Source: an uncultured Sporolactobacillus sp.
GTDB lineage: Bacteria > Bacillota > Bacilli > Bacillales > Sporolactobacillaceae
Direction of reading: 5' to 3'
Assembly: GCA_900543345.1 (NCBI GenBank)
Contig: UQRJ01000110.1
Span: 1-8,681 of the forward strand
DNA length: 8,681 bases
The notes below the pieces were generated by a model, which saw only the letters and a list, made by a program, of their open reading frames with translations, was not told where the DNA came from and did not search any database. Both the position numbers and the translations under genes were made by a program. This document shows positions 1-5,927 of the stretch, in pieces (the stretch's first letter is position 1; each line of letters starts with the position of its first letter).

Positions 1-45
1 GATGTCTTAGGGTCTCGTGGGCTCGGAGATGTGTATAAGAGACAG
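1..45 (+). other. Nextera i7-side sequencing adapter (artefact)
   Basis: Bases 12-45 match the Nextera Read 2 transposase adapter exactly, ending in the 19-bp Tn5 mosaic end at 27-45. Bases 1-3 (GAT) fit the end of the P7 primer. Bases 4-11 (GTCTTAGG) are an 8-mer in the i7 index slot and, from memory, equal the reverse complement of Nextera index N726 (CCTAAGAC). This is library DNA, not genome. True sequence starts at about base 46. Confidence 0.97.
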
Positions 46-50
46 GTGTA

Positions 51-56
51 TATACT
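51..56 (+). promoter_or_regulatory. Possible -10 box of the toxin-antitoxin operon
   Basis: TATACT lies within the short palindrome GTATATAC (48-55), about 44 bases before the preferred antitoxin start. The matching -35 would fall inside the adapter, so the promoter is cut off. AbrB-type antitoxins usually repress their own promoter by binding palindromes, and this could be part of such an operator. That role is inferred. Confidence 0.35.
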
Positions 57-99
57 ATGAATGTGACTGAGTATAGCTGTTATGGAGCGTGATCAACTT

Positions 100-345
100 A
101 TGGAGAGAAAGGTTTTTAAAATGGGTAACAGTTTGGGAACTACCTATCCGAAAGAGATTTTGGAACATCTTCATGCAAAATGTGGTGATGAAATTACGTT
201 TGAAAAATTGGATGATGGTTCTGTAAGGATCAGCAAGCGTCAAGAGGTTAAACTTCCTAAAGGAATAGACGCTGATTTTCTTAAGTTGGTAGATCAAATT
301 ATCAAGGATAACGACAATGTTTTCAGGGAATTGGCGAATAGATGA
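100..345 (+). CDS. AbrB/MazE/SpoVT-family antitoxin
   Basis: This small protein (81 aa from this start) is probably the DNA-binding antitoxin of the toxin gene that follows. The N-terminal half has the swapped-hairpin AbrB/MazE pattern: a basic strand, the turn KMGNSLG, then a proline-lysine helix start (YPKEIL) and the second strand (DEITFEKL..GSVRIS). The acidic, helical C-terminal half (after about residue 45) would be the toxin-wrapping tail. An ATG at 82 in the same frame would add six residues. I prefer 100 because family members start just before the first strand and GGAG at 84-87 can serve as its ribosome site, although the 12-base spacing is long. The stop overlaps the toxin start by ATGA (342-345), so the two are translationally coupled. 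Base composition is clearly AT-richer than the genes after 1200, which suggests horizontal acquisition. Confidence 0.85.
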   Translation: MERKVFKMGNSLGTTYPKEILEHLHAKCGDEITFEKLDDGSVRISKRQEVKLPKGIDADFLKLVDQIIKDNDNVFRELANR

Positions 346-746
346 TAAAGTATTTAACGAAAGAACAAGTGATTTTGTTGAATGTTGTTTTACTAAAAAA
401 ATACTCATCTAAGGAAGATGTTGGTATAAAGTCGCCTGATCTTCTTGATAGTGCGATTAATCGACCAAGGCAATCAGCTTTCGGCGAGGATGCTTATAAA
501 ACGATATTTGCAAAGGCTGCTGCCCTTTTTCAAAGCATAGTACAAAATCATCCTTTTTTTAATGGAAATAAGCGAACAGCTTATGCGGCTCTTGAAGCAT
601 TTTTAAGAAAAAATGGTTATGTGATTAGAGCTACAGATATGGATAAAATTGATCTTACGATTGAAGTTTCCGACCAACAAAATAAACGATCAGTGAAAGA
701 TATTGCCAAGTGGATAGAGAAAAAATCAAAGCCAATACCTTTATAA
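342..746 (+). CDS. Doc-type death-on-curing toxin (Fic fold)
   Basis: The product is 134 aa, the usual size for Doc. The signature is at residues 70-78, HPFFNGNKR, which matches the Doc consensus HxFx(N/D)(A/G)NKR. It differs from AMP-transferring Fic proteins, which have HPFx(D/E)GNGR. The Lys-Arg pair in place of Gly-Arg is what makes phage P1 Doc a kinase that phosphorylates and inactivates EF-Tu. The upstream helices (residues 30-66, SPDLLDSAI..RP..FGED..Y.TIF.KAAALF) also follow the family pattern. It should act in the cytosol and be neutralised by the antitoxin, whose stop codon overlaps its start. The C-terminus is rich in lysine. All visible catalytic residues are present, so it looks intact. 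The AT-rich composition matches the antitoxin and not the tyrS-hypB region. Target and kinase activity are inferred from the family. Confidence 0.92.
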   Translation: MIKYLTKEQVILLNVVLLKKYSSKEDVGIKSPDLLDSAINRPRQSAFGEDAYKTIFAKAAALFQSIVQNHPFFNGNKRTAYAALEAFLRKNGYVIRATDMDKIDLTIEVSDQQNKRSVKDIAKWIEKKSKPIPL

Positions 747-776
747 ATCAGTTTACTCCATTTATAGCCAACCAGC

Positions 777-1047
777 TTATTGGGGTCATCCGGTATGGGT
801 GACCGCTTGGCGGTGAAAGTCCGCTGCAGGCCGTAGCGTTCGGAATGATTAACTAAAGACCGGGCTGCCTCCGCGGGGGAGAATCTGAAGGAAATCCAAG
901 GCAGAATGCAGAGCTGATGTCCACGAACGCTATCCGTCATGGATAAGGCTGCCAAACCAGTCGAAGTCCGATACCGCTCGAGGTGATACGCAGTAAAACT
1001 GGCAGCTCAATGGCGCGAAAGGGGCCGCCGATAAAGAACTGACGGTA
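777..1047 (+). mobile_element. Group II intron remnant (5' ribozyme part, no reverse transcriptase)
   Basis: The stretch carries landmark segments of the 5' half (domain I into the D2-D3 region) of bacterial group II introns: GGTGAAAGTCC (812-822), the GAATCTGAAGGAA segment (881-893), CACGAACGCTAT (922-933), CGAAGTCCGATAC (962-974) and the CGCAGTAAAACTGGCAG segment (989-1005). This order and wording resemble the D1-D4 part of reverse-transcriptase-encoding introns of Bacillota as I remember them. Nothing after about 1047 resembles the rest. There is no maturase/reverse-transcriptase ORF, no GAGC..GAAA..GTTC domain V hairpin and no AY 3' end. The GUGYG 5' end is also not visible, and the boundaries are approximate. 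It is therefore a truncated, non-mobile relic lying between the toxin gene and the pfpI promoter. Identification is by motif recall, not alignment. Confidence 0.72.
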
Positions 1048-1164
1048 TAATCATCTAAATATTTTCAAGCGATGAATAAAATCGCGAACTCATTAGTAAT
1101 CGTTCGCATTCAATGGACTTTTTAGCGCCAAGTCAATAAACGGTTTTACAAGCAATCTCAGAAT

Positions 1165-1193
1165 TTGCTATCGGCCGGTTCTTTTTCTACAAT
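1165..1193 (+). promoter_or_regulatory. Promoter of the DJ-1/PfpI gene
   Basis: TTGCTA (1165-1170) and TACAAT (1188-1193) are separated by 17 bases, a good match to the vegetative consensus (4/6 and 5/6). Transcription would begin near 1200, leaving an untranslated leader of about 74 bases before the start at 1274. Confidence 0.6.
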
Positions 1194-1273
1194 AAGGGAT
1201 GGACGGGCTTTTAATCTGCAGGGTAAAGAGCTTGTTCGATATACGATTAACGACTGAAGGAGGCTTTTTCAGC

Positions 1274-1783
1274 ATGGGAAAGAAAATAGCGGCTGTATTG
1301 GCTCACGATTTCGAGGATGTGGAGTTTACCGGTCCTGCCGATGCATACAAGAAAGCCGGACACACGGTTGTTGTCGTTGGCGCGAAAAAAGGGGAAACGA
1401 TTAACGGGAAACACGGTGCCAAGGTGACGGCCGACCTGTCCATCGACGAGGCGAAGCCGGAAGATTTTGATGCGCTGTTTATTCCTGGCGGCTATTCGCC
1501 GGATAATCTGCGGGGCGACGATCGTTTCGTAAAATTTGCTAAAGCGTTTATGGATGCGGATAAGGGCGTCTTCGCTATTTGCCACGGCCCGCAGCTGCTG
1601 ATTACGGCGGGTACGCTCGAGGGTCGCAATGTGACCGGCTATAAATCGATTGCCGTCGATCTGAAAAACGCCGGAGGGAAGTATCACGATCAGGAAGTCG
1701 TGGTTTGTCACAACCTGGTGACCAGCCGTCAGCCGGACGACATTCCCGCATTCAATCGCGAGAGCTTGAAAGTCTTAGCCTGA
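1274..1783 (+). CDS. DJ-1/PfpI family protein (glutamine amidotransferase-like)
   Basis: The product is 169 aa, the normal length for the PfpI/YhbO/YraA group, and is a soluble cytosolic protein. The nucleophile elbow is AICHGPQ with Cys103-His104. Glu17 in the segment EDVEFTGP supplies the acidic partner, and FIPGGYSPDNLR (69-80) is the conserved glycine loop. The ending TSRQPDDIPAF is also typical. Family members are stress-linked and have been reported as proteases, chaperones or deglycases; the real activity here is not known. The start at 1274 is chosen because AAGGAGG lies at 1257-1263 with ideal spacing and MGKKIAAVLA is the first beta strand. An in-frame ATG at 1199 would add 25 unrelated residues and sits on the predicted transcription start. 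It appears to be a single-gene unit, with its own promoter upstream and a terminator directly after the stop. Confidence 0.95.
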   Translation: MGKKIAAVLAHDFEDVEFTGPADAYKKAGHTVVVVGAKKGETINGKHGAKVTADLSIDEAKPEDFDALFIPGGYSPDNLRGDDRFVKFAKAFMDADKGVFAICHGPQLLITAGTLEGRNVTGYKSIAVDLKNAGGKYHDQEVVVCHNLVTSRQPDDIPAFNRESLKVLA

Positions 1784-1795
1784 TTTAAAAAAACG

Positions 1796-1841
1796 GCCTT
1801 CTGCAACCGGATCAGTTTGGATTGCGGAGGGCTCTTTTTTT
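1796..1841 (+). terminator. Intrinsic terminator after the DJ-1/PfpI gene
   Basis: GCCTTCTGCAA (1796-1806) pairs fully with TTGCGGAGGGC (1822-1832) as an 11-bp stem with two G-T pairs, and a run of Ts follows at 1834-1841. A run of As (1787-1793) precedes the stem, so it could also stop transcription on the other strand. Confidence 0.9.
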
Positions 1842-2040
1842 GCAGCCGGAACGTAAAGGCATGACGACGGTGCTCCGGATGAAGCCGGGCAGGCCACCGG
1901 CTGTCCGGCAGTCGAGTCGAATGATTCATGTGTCGGGAAGCCAATCGGACAGTGAGTCGGCCTATTTGTTCAATCACTGATTAGCGTATGCGGATAAGGC
2001 TAAAAATGAGAACATCATTGTGAAAAACAGAACCTACGGC
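1842..2040. other. Intergenic stretch with no recognisable gene
   Basis: About 200 bases lie between the pfpI terminator and the tyrS promoter. Only a 39-codon open frame (1861-1980) is present, with no spaced ribosome site and no recognisable protein. I see no RNA gene or repeat here. Confidence 0.5.
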
Positions 2041-2069
2041 TTGCGGATCCGGGAGTAGTATACTATCAT
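2041..2069 (+). promoter_or_regulatory. Promoter of the tyrS T-box leader
   Basis: TTGCGG (2041-2046) is followed after 17 bases by TATCAT (2064-2069). The -10 is 5/6 and the -35 is 3/6. Initiation near 2076 would place the transcript start just before the T-box stem I. An overlapping TATACT (2059-2064) lacks a well-spaced -35. Confidence 0.5.
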
Positions 2070-2075
2070 TATGGA

Positions 2076-2315
2076 AAGATGAAAAACGGATGTTCGATGG
2101 CGGTTCATGAAGTAGCTGCTTACCTCGGCGTGAAGAGAATTGGCGGGTGGTGCGAGCCATGCAGGGTGAGAAGTGAAGTACTGAACTTGCTTGCGGTCAT
2201 CGACGGGTTACTCACCGTTAGCGGGTATTGAGAGCAAATCCGATGGTTTAGATTTGAAACTGGGTGGTACCGCGCGAACAGGCGTCCCTGTATTTTACAA
2301 GCAGGGGCGCCTTTT
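2076..2315 (+). ncRNA. T-box riboswitch (tyrosine) controlling tyrS
   Basis: This is a tRNA-sensing leader that lets tyrS be read through when uncharged tRNA-Tyr accumulates. Stem I landmarks are AGTA (2111-2114), AGAGA (2134-2138) and the distal-loop motif GGTGCGAGCC (2149-2158). The probable specifier codon is TAC at 2179-2181 (in GAAGTACTGAAC), a tyrosine codon that agrees with the gene downstream. The T-box proper, TGGGTGGTACCGCG, is at 2261-2274; its TGG bulge pairs with the tRNA acceptor end. It is followed by the competing terminator at 2280-2315. The 5' end is inferred from the promoter. Specifier choice rests on position and on the identity of tyrS. Confidence 0.95.
2280..2315 (+). 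terminator. T-box regulated terminator
   Basis: AGGCGTCCCTG (2280-2290) pairs with CAGGGGCGCCT (2302-2312) in an 11-bp stem with one G-T pair, ending in TTTT. It is mutually exclusive with the T-box antiterminator just upstream. This is the off-state of the switch. Confidence 0.9.
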
Positions 2316-2483
2316 GCTATAGTATATCGTGTTTTCGGTGAATGAGGGGTAGGCGATCGGCCGTCGTTATTTTCAATTTCTCATTATGGCATTGGCGGCC
2401 GGCGGGAAATACATGGACGGGTATAACGGGGCTTGAAGAAAATGAGCGCAAGCGGCTAACTAAACTTAATAAGGAGCAGACAG

Positions 2484-3740
2484 ATGAATATTATTGATGA
2501 ACTGGCTTGGCGTGATGCAATCAATCAACAAACAGATGCTGAAGGTCTAAAAAAGTTAACTGAGGATCACAAAATAGCTTTGTACTGTGGTGTCGATCCG
2601 ACGGGCGATAGCTTGCATATCGGTCACTTAATTCCTTTTGTAATGATGAAACGCTTCGGACTGGCCGGCCATCATCCGTATATTCTGATCGGCGGGGGGA
2701 CCGGCAGTATCGGCGACCCGAGTGGCCGTAAAACCGAGCGGCCGTTGCAAACATTCGCAGCGGTGCGACACAATGTTCAGGCGTTGACGAGGCAAATGAA
2801 ACGGCTCTTCGGCGGCGATGCCAATGTAACGATAGCTAATAACTATGAATGGTTATCGAAAATATCGCTTTTGGACTTTCTACGGGATTACGGGAAATTT
2901 TTCAATATCAATACCATGCTGGCTAAAGACGTTGTGGCCAGTCGTTTGGAAAGCGGTATCTCATTCACTGAATTTGCTTATCAGATTCTCCAGTCGATTG
3001 ATTTTTTAACGTTGTATCGCACGCATCATGTTCAACTGCAAATTGGCGGTGCGGATCAATGGGGGAATATTACCGCTGGTATAGATATGATTCACAAAAT
3101 AGAAGGGGCGGATACCGGGGTTTACGGTTTGACGATCCCGTTGATGTTAAAGGCCGACGGGACAAAGTTTGGTAAAACGGCCGGCGGTGCCGTGTGGCTG
3201 GATCCGAGCAAGACGTCTCCGTATGAGTTCTATCAATTTTGGCTGAATCAGGATGATCGCGACGTCGTAAAATATCTGAAATACTTTACATTTTTAAGCC
3301 GGGAAGACATTGACGAACTGGCGGAAAAAGTAAAAACCGAACCAGAAAAAAGGGAAGCACAGCGCAGGCTCGCGGAGGAAGTGACCCGTTTTGTGCATGG
3401 TCAGGAAGCATTGGACGAAGCTAAAAAAATTTCCAATATTTTATTCTCGGGAGATATTAAGGCGTTAAGTGTCAGAGAAGTCCAGGAGGCCCTGAAAAAG
3501 GTTCCGAATGTAGAAGTATCCAAGCAGCCTAAAAATATTGTCACTTGGCTGGTCGATGCCAATATCGAGCCGTCTAAGCGCCGGGCGCGTGAGGATATCC
3601 TGGGCGGGGCGATTACAATTAATGGGGAACGCATCGACAATGTCGATGCCGAGATAGATCCGTCCGAACATTTTGATGGTAAATTCGTGGTCGTCAGAAA
3701 GGGAAAGAAAAAGTATTTCCTGGCCAGTGTAAAAGACTAA
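2484..3740 (+). CDS. tyrS: Tyrosyl-tRNA synthetase
   Basis: This is a cytosolic class I synthetase that charges tRNA-Tyr with tyrosine using ATP. The 418-aa product is full length for the bacterial TyrS type. The Rossmann catalytic core carries the HIGH motif at residues 45-48 (in DPTGDSLHIGHL), the glycine-rich GGGTGSIGDPSGR loop at 70-82, the tyrosine/ATP pocket segment QIGGADQWGNI (186-196) and the KMSKS-class loop as KFGKT at 228-232. The C-terminal S4-like RNA-binding domain covers about residues 350-410 (ITINGERID...FVVVRKGKKKY). AAGGAG at 2471-2476 sits seven bases before the ATG. Expression is set by the T-box leader with a TAC specifier. A gap of about 170 bases between the leader terminator and the start holds nothing else that I recognise. 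The gene appears monocistronic, with a hairpin right after its stop. Confidence 0.98.
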   Translation: MNIIDELAWRDAINQQTDAEGLKKLTEDHKIALYCGVDPTGDSLHIGHLIPFVMMKRFGLAGHHPYILIGGGTGSIGDPSGRKTERPLQTFAAVRHNVQALTRQMKRLFGGDANVTIANNYEWLSKISLLDFLRDYGKFFNINTMLAKDVVASRLESGISFTEFAYQILQSIDFLTLYRTHHVQLQIGGADQWGNITAGIDMIHKIEGADTGVYGLTIPLMLKADGTKFGKTAGGAVWLDPSKTSPYEFYQFWLNQDDRDVVKYLKYFTFLSREDIDELAEKVKTEPEKREAQRRLAEEVTRFVHGQEALDEAKKISNILFSGDIKALSVREVQEALKKVPNVEVSKQPKNIVTWLVDANIEPSKRRAREDILGGAITINGERIDNVDAEIDPSEHFDGKFVVVRKGKKKYFLASVKD

Positions 3741-3753
3741 ATGAAAAGGGGAT

Positions 3754-3793
3754 AAAGCACAGCAGTCAGTCGGAGAATGGCTGCCGTGCTTTG
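3754..3793 (+). terminator. Probable tyrS terminator
   Basis: AAAGCAC-A-GCAG (3754-3765) pairs with CTGC-C-GTGCTTT (3781-3792), giving 11 pairs around one A/C mismatch. The tail is only TTTGTT, so it is a weaker intrinsic terminator than the one after pfpI. Confidence 0.6.
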
Positions 3794-3813
3794 TTATGTA
3801 TTGAGCTGCGCAC

Positions 3814-3860
3814 GCGCCATCGAGACTCCGCGTGGAAGGGAATGATCGCGGAGTTGGTGC
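3814..3860. other. Unassigned strong hairpin between tyrS and the arginase-like gene
   Basis: ACTCCGCG (3825-3832) and CGCGGAGT (3847-3854) are perfectly complementary. The outer arms GCGCCA (3814-3819) and TGGTGC (3855-3860) extend the stem by six more pairs past a five-base bulge (TCGAG). No T-run follows on either strand, so it does not look like a classic terminator. It lies 45 bases beyond the stop of the minus-strand gene and could protect or end that transcript from its 3' side. Confidence 0.45.
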
Positions 3861-3904
3861 CCAAAGCGGACAGGTAAAGCTGAGTGAGCGGTGGATGCTC
3901 CCTA

Positions 3905-4711
3905 CTAGTCCAGCGGCCGGTCGATCTGCTTTTCCGGCCAGGGAGCGGGGGCCAGATCGCGAACGGTCGTCAGGATGCGCAGATTGGCCTGTTCATTCCG
4001 TGCCAGCCACGACCGTACCTGCCGATTGAAATGATCATGGGGGCGGATCGGCCATTCGCCGCAGACGTCGATACCTTCCGCTTTTTTCCGACCGACGATG
4101 AGCCGCAGCAGCCGGCAGAGCTCGTCCAAACGAAGCTTGCCCTGATCCCAGTTTGTTTTGACGAATGGCGGGGCGAGTACGTCCTTGTCGATACTGAGAT
4201 AGACATGGTCGGTAGGAATCAGCGCCAGCAGCGTCCGATCGTCGGGAATCCGCTGATCGGGAATGACGACAACCTGGTGCCGGATCAGCGCCGGGACGGA
4301 CGCGGTGTCGGCAGGATGCGGTCCGATCATCACGATCCGATGCAACGATGCGAGTCCGGTAACGGCGTAATGCACCCACGAGCCGCATGACAGCAGCGAT
4401 CCGATCTGTCCTTCGTTCAGATCGGTATGATGGTCCAGCAGGATTAGTGTGAACGGCCGGCGAATCCTTTGCATCAGCGCCAGCGACGTATAATGATAGT
4501 TGCCGCTGCCGATAAACGTCAGCCCCTTATCGGACACGTCCGCAAGCTGCCGGCGGATTGTCTGAAACGCTCCCGGCGCGCAGTAAAGGCTTGTCCCGCG
4601 CAATGTGTGGAAATCGATCCATCGGTGCGGGCAAGCAGAAGTGAGCGCTTTCTGCTGCACATAAGTGCCGTCGAAATTTAAAAAAGTGATGTTTTGATGG
4701 AGAAGAACCAT
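3905..4711 (-). CDS. Arginase-fold (ureohydrolase family) protein, divergent
   Basis: This 268-aa soluble protein is related to arginase, agmatinase and formiminoglutamase, enzymes that hydrolyse guanidino-type compounds at a two-manganese centre. The three metal motifs are in order but altered. GSGNYHYTSL (68-77) stands where the family has GGDHS, with His73 as ligand. LLDHHTDL (91-98) stands for DAHxD, with Asp93, His95 and Asp97. LSIDKDVLAP (172-181) stands for SxDxDxxDP, with Asp175 and Asp177 kept and the last Asp replaced by Ala. All six expected metal ligands are therefore present. The substrate cannot be told, and the changed loops argue against calling it arginase. The start has a purine-rich site on the minus strand (TAGGAGGGAGGGG just before the ATG). 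It is divergent from the carbonic-anhydrase-like gene and convergent with tyrS. No partner gene reveals its pathway. Confidence 0.85.
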   Translation of the reverse strand: MVLLHQNITFLNFDGTYVQQKALTSACPHRWIDFHTLRGTSLYCAPGAFQTIRRQLADVSDKGLTFIGSGNYHYTSLALMQRIRRPFTLILLDHHTDLNEGQIGSLLSCGSWVHYAVTGLASLHRIVMIGPHPADTASVPALIRHQVVVIPDQRIPDDRTLLALIPTDHVYLSIDKDVLAPPFVKTNWDQGKLRLDELCRLLRLIVGRKKAEGIDVCGEWPIRPHDHFNRQVRSWLARNEQANLRILTTVRDLAPAPWPEKQIDRPLD

Positions 4712-4779
4712 GGCAATCCCCTCCCTCCTATTGTAGCGTTATTCAGAAAAAAACGAAATATGTCGATTGGGCGTTTGAG

Positions 4780-4809
4780 TTGCTCGGACTTCTGCGTAAA
4801 CGGTATCAT
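4780..4809 (+). promoter_or_regulatory. Possible promoter of the gamma-carbonic-anhydrase-like gene
   Basis: TTGCTC (4780-4785) and TATCAT (4804-4809) are 18 bases apart, about 20 bases before the start codon. The short leader and the imperfect -35 keep this tentative. Confidence 0.35.
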
Positions 4810-4828
4810 AAAACGAGAGGTGACGACG

Positions 4829-5347
4829 ATGTATTCATTTGCAGGAAAACTGCCGGAGATCGATCCGAGTGTATTTATTGCTCCCGGCGCGCAGATCATC
4901 GGTCAAGTGGAATTGAGCGCGAAAGTGTCGGTTTGGTTCAATGCCGTGCTGCGCGGCGACGAGGCGGGAATTTTTATCGGCGAAGGATCGAACATTCAGG
5001 ACGGGACGGTTGTCCACGTCGATGCTAACGATCCGGTGATTGTCGGCAAGCATGTGACGGTCGGTCATAACGTGATTCTGCACGGTTGTACGGTCGAGGA
5101 TGGCGCGCTGATTGGCATGGGCGCGACAATCCTCAACGGTGCTGTCATCAAAAAAGGGGCATTGGTTGCGGCCGGCGCGCTCGTACTTGAAAAGCAGGTC
5201 GTCGAGGCGGGGACGCTGGTTGCCGGTGTGCCCGCGAAAGAACGGCGTCAATTGACGCCAGCGAATGTCGACTACGTTAAACGCGATTCTATACACTATA
5301 TTAAGCAGGCCCAACGCTATCTGAAAATGGGTATCGGCCAACCTTAA
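4829..5347 (+). CDS. Gamma-carbonic anhydrase-like hexapeptide-repeat protein
   Basis: The 172-aa product is a left-handed beta-helix protein of the YrdA/PaaY/CaiE type, normally a trimer with zinc or another metal between subunits. The hexapeptide repeats run from about residue 15 to 135 (for example IIGQVELSAKVSVW, VIVGKHVTVGHNVILHG, ALIGMGATILNGAVI). The three metal histidines fit His63 (VVHVD), His80 and His85 (GHNVILHGC). Arg42 and Asp44 (LRGDEA) and Gln57 match conserved active-site positions of the Cam family. A C-terminal helix follows (about 145-167). True carbonic anhydrase activity is unproven for most such proteins; an acyltransferase-like or metal-storage role is possible. The start at 4829 is chosen because AGAGGTGA lies at 4816-4823 and MYSFAGKLPEID is the usual beginning. 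An in-frame ATG at 4694 would run into the divergent gene. Confidence 0.93.
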   Translation: MYSFAGKLPEIDPSVFIAPGAQIIGQVELSAKVSVWFNAVLRGDEAGIFIGEGSNIQDGTVVHVDANDPVIVGKHVTVGHNVILHGCTVEDGALIGMGATILNGAVIKKGALVAAGALVLEKQVVEAGTLVAGVPAKERRQLTPANVDYVKRDSIHYIKQAQRYLKMGIGQP

Positions 5348-5403
5348 GCCAATGCCTATCGGGCCGCGATCTTTATGTTCAACATACCTGAGCAGTTTTA
5401 CCG

Positions 5404-5434
5404 AAATCGGGGCGGCGACACCGGACCGATTTTC
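5404..5434. terminator. Possible bidirectional terminator between convergent genes
   Basis: AAATCGG (5404-5410) pairs with CCGATTT (5426-5432) around a 15-base GC-rich loop, with TTT on one side and AAA on the other. It lies between the stop of the carbonic-anhydrase-like gene and the stop of the minus-strand DUF3842 gene. The stem is short, so this is weak. Confidence 0.3.
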
Positions 5435-5876
5435 TCAATGTATCCTGACTCTTTCCACCCGTTTGGCGAGATCTGTGCGGATGCCGGCGATCAGCTCGTC
5501 AATGAACGATTTGATCGGAATCCCGGCGGTGCAAGGAATGACAATGTCCGGGTGATGCAGCGGAATCAGATATTTTTTACACGTCACGTATAAAGGCATG
5601 TGCCGTTCGTTCGTCGATTTCGCCGTGAATCGAGCCGGGCTGCAACACGCCGATCGGCGCGATGATCGCATCGACCGGTTCGCGGCGACAGAAAGCGCAA
5701 AATCCCTTCTCACCGCTGATGCCGATATCGGCGCCGGCACGGACCATATTCGCTGTCGCCAGCGTGTTGGTCCCCAGAGCAATTACCGTTACGTCTTGCG
5801 GCAGCTCGCGGCGAATCTTGCGAATGACTGAGCGGCCGAGACCGGCACCCTGACCATCCAGCACGGCAATTTTCAT
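5435..5876 (-). pseudogene. DUF3842 family protein, broken by a frameshift
   Basis: Reading from the minus-strand ATG (5874-5876) gives 99 residues ending at a TAA at 5577-5579. They follow the DUF3842 pattern: MKIAVLDGQGAGLG (glycine-rich Rossmann-like start), VIALGTNTLATANMVRAGAD (31-50) and IIAPIGVLQPGSIHGEID (71-88). The expected rest of the family, KKYLIPLHHPDIVIP...PIKSFIDELIAG, continues in another frame down to the TGA at 5435-5437. One extra base in about 5580-5600 explains this: deleting one base from the CGTGACGTGT stretch would read straight through as FIRDCKKYLIP. The repaired protein would be about 145 aa, near the family's usual length. It may be a real mutation or a sequencing error. 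The function of DUF3842 is unknown; a nucleotide-binding role is only suggested by the glycine-rich start. The pair Cys60/Cys63 (GFCAFCRR) is notable. It is divergent from hypB. Confidence 0.82.
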
Positions 5877-5915
5877 GACTGTTCCCCCCGAACGCTATGT
5901 TTTTGGTAACGCTTC

Positions 5916-5927
5916 TATTATATAATA
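5916..5927. promoter_or_regulatory. Palindromic shared -10 between DUF3842 and hypB
   Basis: TATTATATAATA is a perfect 12-bp palindrome that contains TATAAT on both strands (plus 5921-5926; minus 5922-5917). It lies in the most AT-rich part of the gap between two divergent genes, 40 bases from the DUF3842 start and 58 from the hypB start. No strong -35 sits 17 bases away on either strand, so activity is likely but unproven. Confidence 0.5.

Noticed and set aside
27..45. Tn5 mosaic end (also inverted at 8648-8666) as a composite transposon
   Set aside because: Both copies continue exactly into Nextera adapter sequence and there is no transposase gene. They are library artefacts.
1199..1273. 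Longer start for the DJ-1/PfpI protein
   Set aside because: The extra 25 residues are unlike the family, lack a ribosome site and overlap the predicted transcription start. AAGGAGG directly supports 1274.
1861..1980. 39-codon plus-strand frame between pfpI and tyrS
   Set aside because: No ribosome site at a usable distance, no recognisable motif, and a composition unlike its neighbours. Probably chance.
3884..4390. Plus-strand 168-codon frame opposite the arginase-like gene
   Set aside because: It is antisense to a protein with clear metal-site motifs, has no family signature, and is a shadow of GC-rich coding sequence.
4835..5341. Minus-strand 168-codon frame opposite the carbonic-anhydrase-like gene
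   Set aside because: The plus strand encodes clear hexapeptide repeats. The reverse frame has no recognisable motif.
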